Source of the DNA: Fodinicurvata halophila
GTDB taxonomy: Bacteria; Pseudomonadota; Alphaproteobacteria; Kiloniellales; DSM-21159
Reading direction: 5' to 3'
Length of the DNA stretch: 64,000 nucleotides
Assembly: GCF_042651425.1 (NCBI RefSeq)
Contig: NZ_JBHSCW010000006.1
Span: forward strand, 62,001-126,000
Below the pieces are notes generated by a model. It searched no databases and was not told the DNA's origin. It saw nothing but the letters and a program-made list of their open reading frames with translations. This document shows positions 63,044 through 64,000 of the stretch, in pieces. Every line of letters begins with the position of its first letter. Positions within the stretch are counted from its first letter, which is position 1. The position numbers and the translations under genes are program-made.

Positions 63044-64000
63044 CCACTTTCCCGAGGGCAGGCTTGGCGCAAAACTTCGTGGCCGGCCACTGGGCAGAGG
63101 GCGACGAAGGCGGGGTCGTCGCCATAGAGGATCCAGGTACGCAGGAACACCTCGCCAATTGCGCCTGTGCCGGAGAGGCGTCGGTGGCCCGTGCCCTGGA
63201 CGCCGCGCGCGCAGGTGTTGAACGAGGCAGCCTAGCGGACATGCCCCCGGCGGAGCGCGCCGCGCTCATGCACAGGATCGCGGCCGAGATTCGCGCCATT
63301 GCCGGCGAGGCCGGCGAAATGCTCTGCCGCGAAAGCGGCAAGACGCTGGAAGCAGCGCAGGGCGAGTTCGAGGAAGCGGCCCAGTACTTCGCGTATTACG
63401 GCGGCGTCGCGGACAAGATCGAGGGGAAGTCGATCCCGCTCGGCCCCGGCTACCTCGACTACACGCTGTACGAGCCCTACGGCGTCTCCGCCCAGGTCGT
63501 GCCCTGGAACTTCCCGGTCGCCCTCGCCGCGCGTTCCCTGGCACCGGCACTCGCTGCCGGAAACTCCGTCGTCGTCAAGTCGCCGGAACTCGATCCGATC
63601 GGGCTCGCCATGCTGGGCAGTGCGCTGGAACGCGCCGGGGTTCCCGAGGGCTGCGTCTCCCTGCTCTGCGGCATCGGCGCGGAGCTCGGCGCACGCCTCG
63701 TCGCCTCCTCGGAGGTCGACCAGATCGTCTTCACGGGCTCCGTGCCCACAGGCCAGTCGATCCTGCACGCCGCCGCCGAGACGGTGACGCCAAGCGTCAT
63801 GGAGCTCGGCGGCAAATCGGCCGCCGTGGCCTTCGAGGATGCCGATCTCGATGGGCTGATGGCGAGCGTGAAGAACGGCGTCTACTTCAATGCGGGCCAG
63901 GTCTGCTCGGCCATGTCACGCCTGCTCGTGCACCGCTCGATCTACGCCCAGGCCGTGGAGCGTGCCGTGGCCCTCTCGCAGGGGCTGAGCATTGGGCACG
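63040..64000 (+). CDS. Aldehyde dehydrogenase (NAD(P)+), cut by window end
   Basis: Translation from ATG 63040 gives at least 320 residues with ALDH landmarks: VVPWNFPVALAARSLAPAL, GNSVVVKSPELDP, FTGSVPTGQ, the general-base Glu in MELGGKSAAVAFEDADL and the catalytic Cys in NAGQVCSAMSRL. The C-terminal ~160 residues lie beyond the window. It overlaps the oxygenase stop by 4 bp and should oxidise the aldehyde made by the oxygenase, for example betaine aldehyde or malic semialdehyde; the substrate cannot be fixed from sequence. Confidence 0.9.
   Translation, partial: MTTFPRAGLAQNFVAGHWAEGDEGGVVAIEDPGTQEHLANCACAGEASVARALDAARAGVERGSLADMPPAERAALMHRIAAEIRAIAGEAGEMLCRESGKTLEAAQGEFEEAAQYFAYYGGVADKIEGKSIPLGPGYLDYTLYEPYGVSAQVVPWNFPVALAARSLAPALAAGNSVVVKSPELDPIGLAMLGSALERAGVPEGCVSLLCGIGAELGARLVASSEVDQIVFTGSVPTGQSILHAAAETVTPSVMELGGKSAAVAFEDADLDGLMASVKNGVYFNAGQVCSAMSRLLVHRSIYAQAVERAVALSQGLSIGH

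Overview
The window looks like an alphaproteobacterial accessory region, probably Rhodospirillales-like. The main support is a direct-repeat SOS box of the GTTC-N7-GTTC type in front of an imuA-imuB-dnaE2 cassette. Periplasmic Tat-exported molybdenum oxidase genes and the general gene content agree with this. No rRNA or complete tRNA gene is present. Two partial tRNA 3' halves, several transposase relics and many broken genes point to a mosaic of integrated elements to the left of about 49 kb, and a more ordinary metabolic region to the right.

Layout. (1) 0.4-8.8 kb: a probable mobile element with an excisionase-like gene and two overlapping tyrosine recombinases, preceded by two small genes that share a C-terminal motif and a large unknown gene. 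Long perfect hairpins lie in almost every gap, and decayed ISL3-type transposase pieces flank the block. (2) 9.0-14.7 kb: a tandem 120-bp repeat, then the SOS mutagenesis cassette with dnaE2 frameshifted in a GC run. (3) 14.8-18.1 kb: debris. A SRAP gene is cut by an IS481-type end, a ubiquitin-like E2-E1 gene is broken by an 11-bp tandem duplication and followed by a JAMM protease gene, and an MFS stub remains. (4) 18.4-27.5 kb: a periplasmic aldehyde oxidase operon (paoABC) with a carboxymuconolactone decarboxylase-cupin protein, a secreted hydrolase and a Tat-exported flavodoxin, then a LysR regulator and an SDR oxidoreductase. (5) 28.25-46.9 kb: an 18.5-kb block bounded by directly repeated copies of a segment next to a tRNA-Val(GAC)-like 3' half. 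It carries a copper operon set (Lgt, CPx-ATPase, Met-rich protein, multicopper oxidase, CopB, cupredoxin, CDF transporter) and a quinone-detoxification operon under a LysR gene. (6) 46.9-49 kb: a P4-type integrase with nested inverted repeats downstream, ending at a tRNA-Thr(CGT) 3' half that looks like an attachment site. (7) 49.2-64 kb: an ABC importer for a phosphorylated or phosphonate substrate with an inositol-monophosphatase-like enzyme and a DeoR regulator; a DUF418 membrane protein; an M19 dipeptidase; an RpiR regulator; an MmcQ/YjbR protein; and a Rieske monooxygenase-reductase-aldehyde dehydrogenase system with its LysR regulator.

How parts fit together. Two MerR-type promoters with 19-bp spacers and the same operator sit before the P-type ATPase operon and before lgt, so copper probably induces both, although no CueR-like gene is visible here. 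The genes at 43.1-46.7 kb match the functions of the Bacillus mhq quinone regulon (DoxX, ring-cleavage dioxygenase, esterase) plus a glutathionyl-hydroquinone reductase. All functional assignments are from reading sequence and family motifs; no database search was run.
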